A DNA stretch of 7,096 nucleotides, taken from assembly GCA_005882525.1 (NCBI GenBank), contig VBGO01000146.1:1-7096 (forward strand). Reading direction: 5' to 3'. Each line of letters starts with the position of its first letter. The first letter of the stretch is position 1. The notes beneath the pieces are model-generated. The model saw only the letters and a list, made by a program, of their open reading frames with translations. It had not been told where the DNA came from and did not search any database. Both the position numbers and the translations under genes were made by a program. This document shows positions 5,538 through 7,096 of this stretch, one piece after another. Source of the stretch: Chloroflexota bacterium. Its GTDB lineage: Bacteria; Chloroflexota; Dormibacteria; CF-121.

Positions 5538-6167
5538 GTGATGCACCCGACCGGCACGCCCGATCGCTTAGGTCAGAACAAGCAGACAAAGTTGTGGCGT
5601 ACACGGCTCCTGGGCTGGCTCTATCGGCACGACTGGCAGCTGGCGGTCGTGCTGGCGATCCTGGTGATCGCCGCGGCGGCCTTCGCCCTCTGGCCTCGAT
5701 CAACGAGCAACCCGGTGATGCCGGCGGCGATTTCCGCCGACGATGCCGAGGCCGCCCAGGACCGCACCGTGATCGTCTACGTCAGCGGGGCCGTGCGCAA
5801 CCCCGGCCTCTACACGCTGCTCCCGACACTGCGGGTGAGTGATGCGATCGTCGCCGCCGGCGGGCTGTTGCAACACGCCGACCCCTCCTGCATGCCGAAC
5901 CTCGCCGCCCACCTGAAGGACGCCAAGCAGGTCGCGGTTCCCTTCCTGGGCCACTGCTCGAAGAGTGCAAACGTGAAACTCGACATCAATACCGCCACGT
6001 GGGAGCAGTTGCTCGCGCTCCCCGGGATGGACGTACAGCTCGTCGACGCCATCATCCGATACCGCGAAGACTTCGGCGGCTTCGTCGCGCTGACCGAGCT
6101 GAAATCCGAGCTGGGGCTCGACGCCAACACCTACAACGAGCTGGCACGGTCGCTGACGGTTCCCTGA
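5538..6167 (+). CDS. comEA: ComEA-family DNA-binding competence protein (SLBB + helix-hairpin-helix)
   Basis: This 209-residue protein has a basic cytoplasmic N-terminus and one membrane helix at about residues 34-52 (LAVVLAILVIAAAAFALW). An extracytoplasmic SLBB domain follows at about 77-136 (VIVYVSGAVRNPGLYTL...LRVSDAIVAAGGL), and then a helix-hairpin-helix domain at about 147-208 (KLDINTATWEQLLALPGM...AIIRYREDFGGF...ELKSELGL). This is the classic ComEA layout, in which the protein binds incoming double-stranded DNA outside the membrane and hands it to ComEC. The first hairpin reads LPGMDVQLV where LPGIGxxxA is usual, so its GxG turn is lost. Cys118 and Cys140 could form a disulfide. The GTG at 5538 is preferred because AAGGA (5525-5529) is eight bases upstream; an adjacent ATG at 5541 is nearly as good. 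It lies 16 bases after leuS and abuts comEC, so the three genes probably form an operon. Confidence 0.93.
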   Translation: MMHPTGTPDRLGQNKQTKLWRTRLLGWLYRHDWQLAVVLAILVIAAAAFALWPRSTSNPVMPAAISADDAEAAQDRTVIVYVSGAVRNPGLYTLLPTLRVSDAIVAAGGLLQHADPSCMPNLAAHLKDAKQVAVPFLGHCSKSANVKLDINTATWEQLLALPGMDVQLVDAIIRYREDFGGFVALTELKSELGLDANTYNELARSLTVP

Positions 6168-7096
6168 CCCGTCTGCCCTGGTGGACGCCGGCCGCCGTGC
6201 TGGCGGCCTGGAGCATCGGCATCATGGCGGGCGTCCTGCTGAGTCCGCTGGTCGTCGCCGTCAGTCTGATGACGGCAATCGCCATCGGCATTGCGGTTCT
6301 CCATCGACGCCTCGCGCTGCTCGCCGGTCTGGCGCTGATCGCCGGCTTAATGGGGGCCGGCCGCGCGACGCTGGCGACAACCGTGCAACTGCCCGCCGGC
6401 CTGGACCACCAGACGGTCGCCGTCTCCGGAAGCGTCGACGACGACCCGGTGGAGCGCCGCTCCAGCCGCCGCATCGTGGTGCGACTGGACCACTGCGTTA
6501 CGGAGACCGCGTGCTGCTCAGTGGCGAGCTCCAGGAACCGCCGCGCTTCGACCAGTTCGACTACAGGGCATACATGGCGCAGCAAGGGATCGCCGGCGTC
6601 ATGCCCTCGGCCCGGCTGGTCCGCGTGACGCCGGGCAGCGGGGATCCTCTCCACGCCCTGCTGTTCGCGGTGCGCCATGCCGTCGTTCAGACCGTCGACC
6701 GCGCGCTGCCCGAGCCGCAGGCCGCCCTGCTGCTGGGCGTGGTTTTTGGCTACCGCGCCGCGCTCCCGCCGCTTCTGCAGCAGCAAATGATCGCTAGCGG
6801 CCTCGTCCATATCGTGGTCGCCTCGGGCCTCAACGTGGCACTGGTTGCCCGGCTGGTGCAGCAAGGGCTTCAGCGGATCTGGCCGGCGGGCTCCGCGATC
6901 GTCGCCCTGCTGGCGATCGGCGGGTATGCGCTTTTGTCGGGCGCCTCGCCGGCGGCCCTCCGCGCGACCGTCATGGGCGGCCTGGTGATTCTGGCCGGCC
7001 TGCTGAGGCGGGACAGCCGGGTGTTCGTTTCGATGGCGATCGCGGCCGCGCTGATGCTGGGGATCAAGCCGGACCTGGTTCGCGATGTGGGGTTCC
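6164..7096 (+). pseudogene. comEC: ComEC/Rec2 DNA-uptake channel, frame broken near 6493, 3' end beyond window
   Basis: The N-terminal part (6164-6493) encodes LPWWTPAAVLAAWSIGIMAG and further hydrophobic helices, then GAGRA and the start of the DUF4131 OB-fold (TVAVSGSVDDDPVERRSSRRIVVRLDH). From about 6493 the homology continues in another frame: LRYGDRVLLSGELQEPPRFDQFDYRAYMAQQGI, then the competence domain with LPEPQAALLLGVVFG, GLVHIVVASGLNVALVA and GASPAALRATVMGG, open to the window edge at DVGF. Intact homologues, as I recall them, have roughly 15-25 residues between the RIVVRL strand and LRYGD. Here they are nearly fused, so a small deletion that also shifts frame is likely. The original frame reaches a stop at 6626-6628. 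The start is unclear: CTG at 6164 overlaps the comEA stop as CTGA and gives a family-like MTRLPWW, while the nearest standard start is GTG at 6197. The gene could be truly broken or this could be a sequence error. Confidence 0.8.

Noticed and set aside
4535..5557. 340-codon minus-strand open frame opposite the 3' half of leuS
   Set aside because: No domain pattern is visible and the plus strand is clearly coding to the LeuRS C-terminus.
6493..6628. Programmed ribosomal frameshift in comEC
   Set aside because: No slippery heptamer is visible at the junction, and a conserved block of the OB-fold appears to be missing, which frameshifting would not explain.

Overview
The window is GC-rich, with G or C at most third codon positions, and densely packed bacterial DNA. 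Most of it is housekeeping, plus DNA-uptake and pilus genes. Three features suggest a high-GC bacterium from the Actinobacteria / Chloroflexota / Dormibacterota part of the tree: a bS22-like mini ribosomal protein, the gene order leuS-comEA-comEC, and a HIT protein beginning MxxxWAPWRMEFI. No rRNA or complete marker set is present, so this placement is an inference.

Left part (1-1687). The window opens inside a TlpA/ResA-like thiol-disulfide oxidoreductase gene that still carries its WCGPC motif. Overlapping its 3' end on the opposite strand is a 31-residue, Lys/Arg-rich gene that starts with TTG and matches the AURKAIP1/COX24-domain (bS22) mini ribosomal protein family. It is easily missed because it is so short. 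A complete FadA-type thiolase gene is divergent from it.

Middle (1684-2972). Three genes lie on the minus strand. The HIT-family nucleotide-binding protein gene is transcribed first. It is followed by a Flp (type IVb) pilin with an unusual Thr/Pro/Ala-rich, two-cysteine tail, and then by a two-helix membrane protein whose start lies inside the pilin gene. This set converges on the thiolase, and the two opposing stop codons share one CTAG.

Right part (2902-7096). A tRNA-Ala(GGC) gene with encoded CCA sits only 13 nt before the leuS start codon. leuS is followed 16 nt later by comEA and then comEC. ComEA (membrane anchor, SLBB, helix-hairpin-helix) would bind incoming DNA, and ComEC would form the inner-membrane channel. 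The comEC reading frame breaks near base 6493. A short block of its OB-fold domain also seems to be missing, so it is either a pseudogene or a sequence/assembly error. The gene runs off the right edge.

I found no mobile element, CRISPR array, phage gene or clearly new multi-gene system. The observations most worth following up are the overlapping bS22 gene, the comEC break, the tRNA-leuS junction and the pilin tail.
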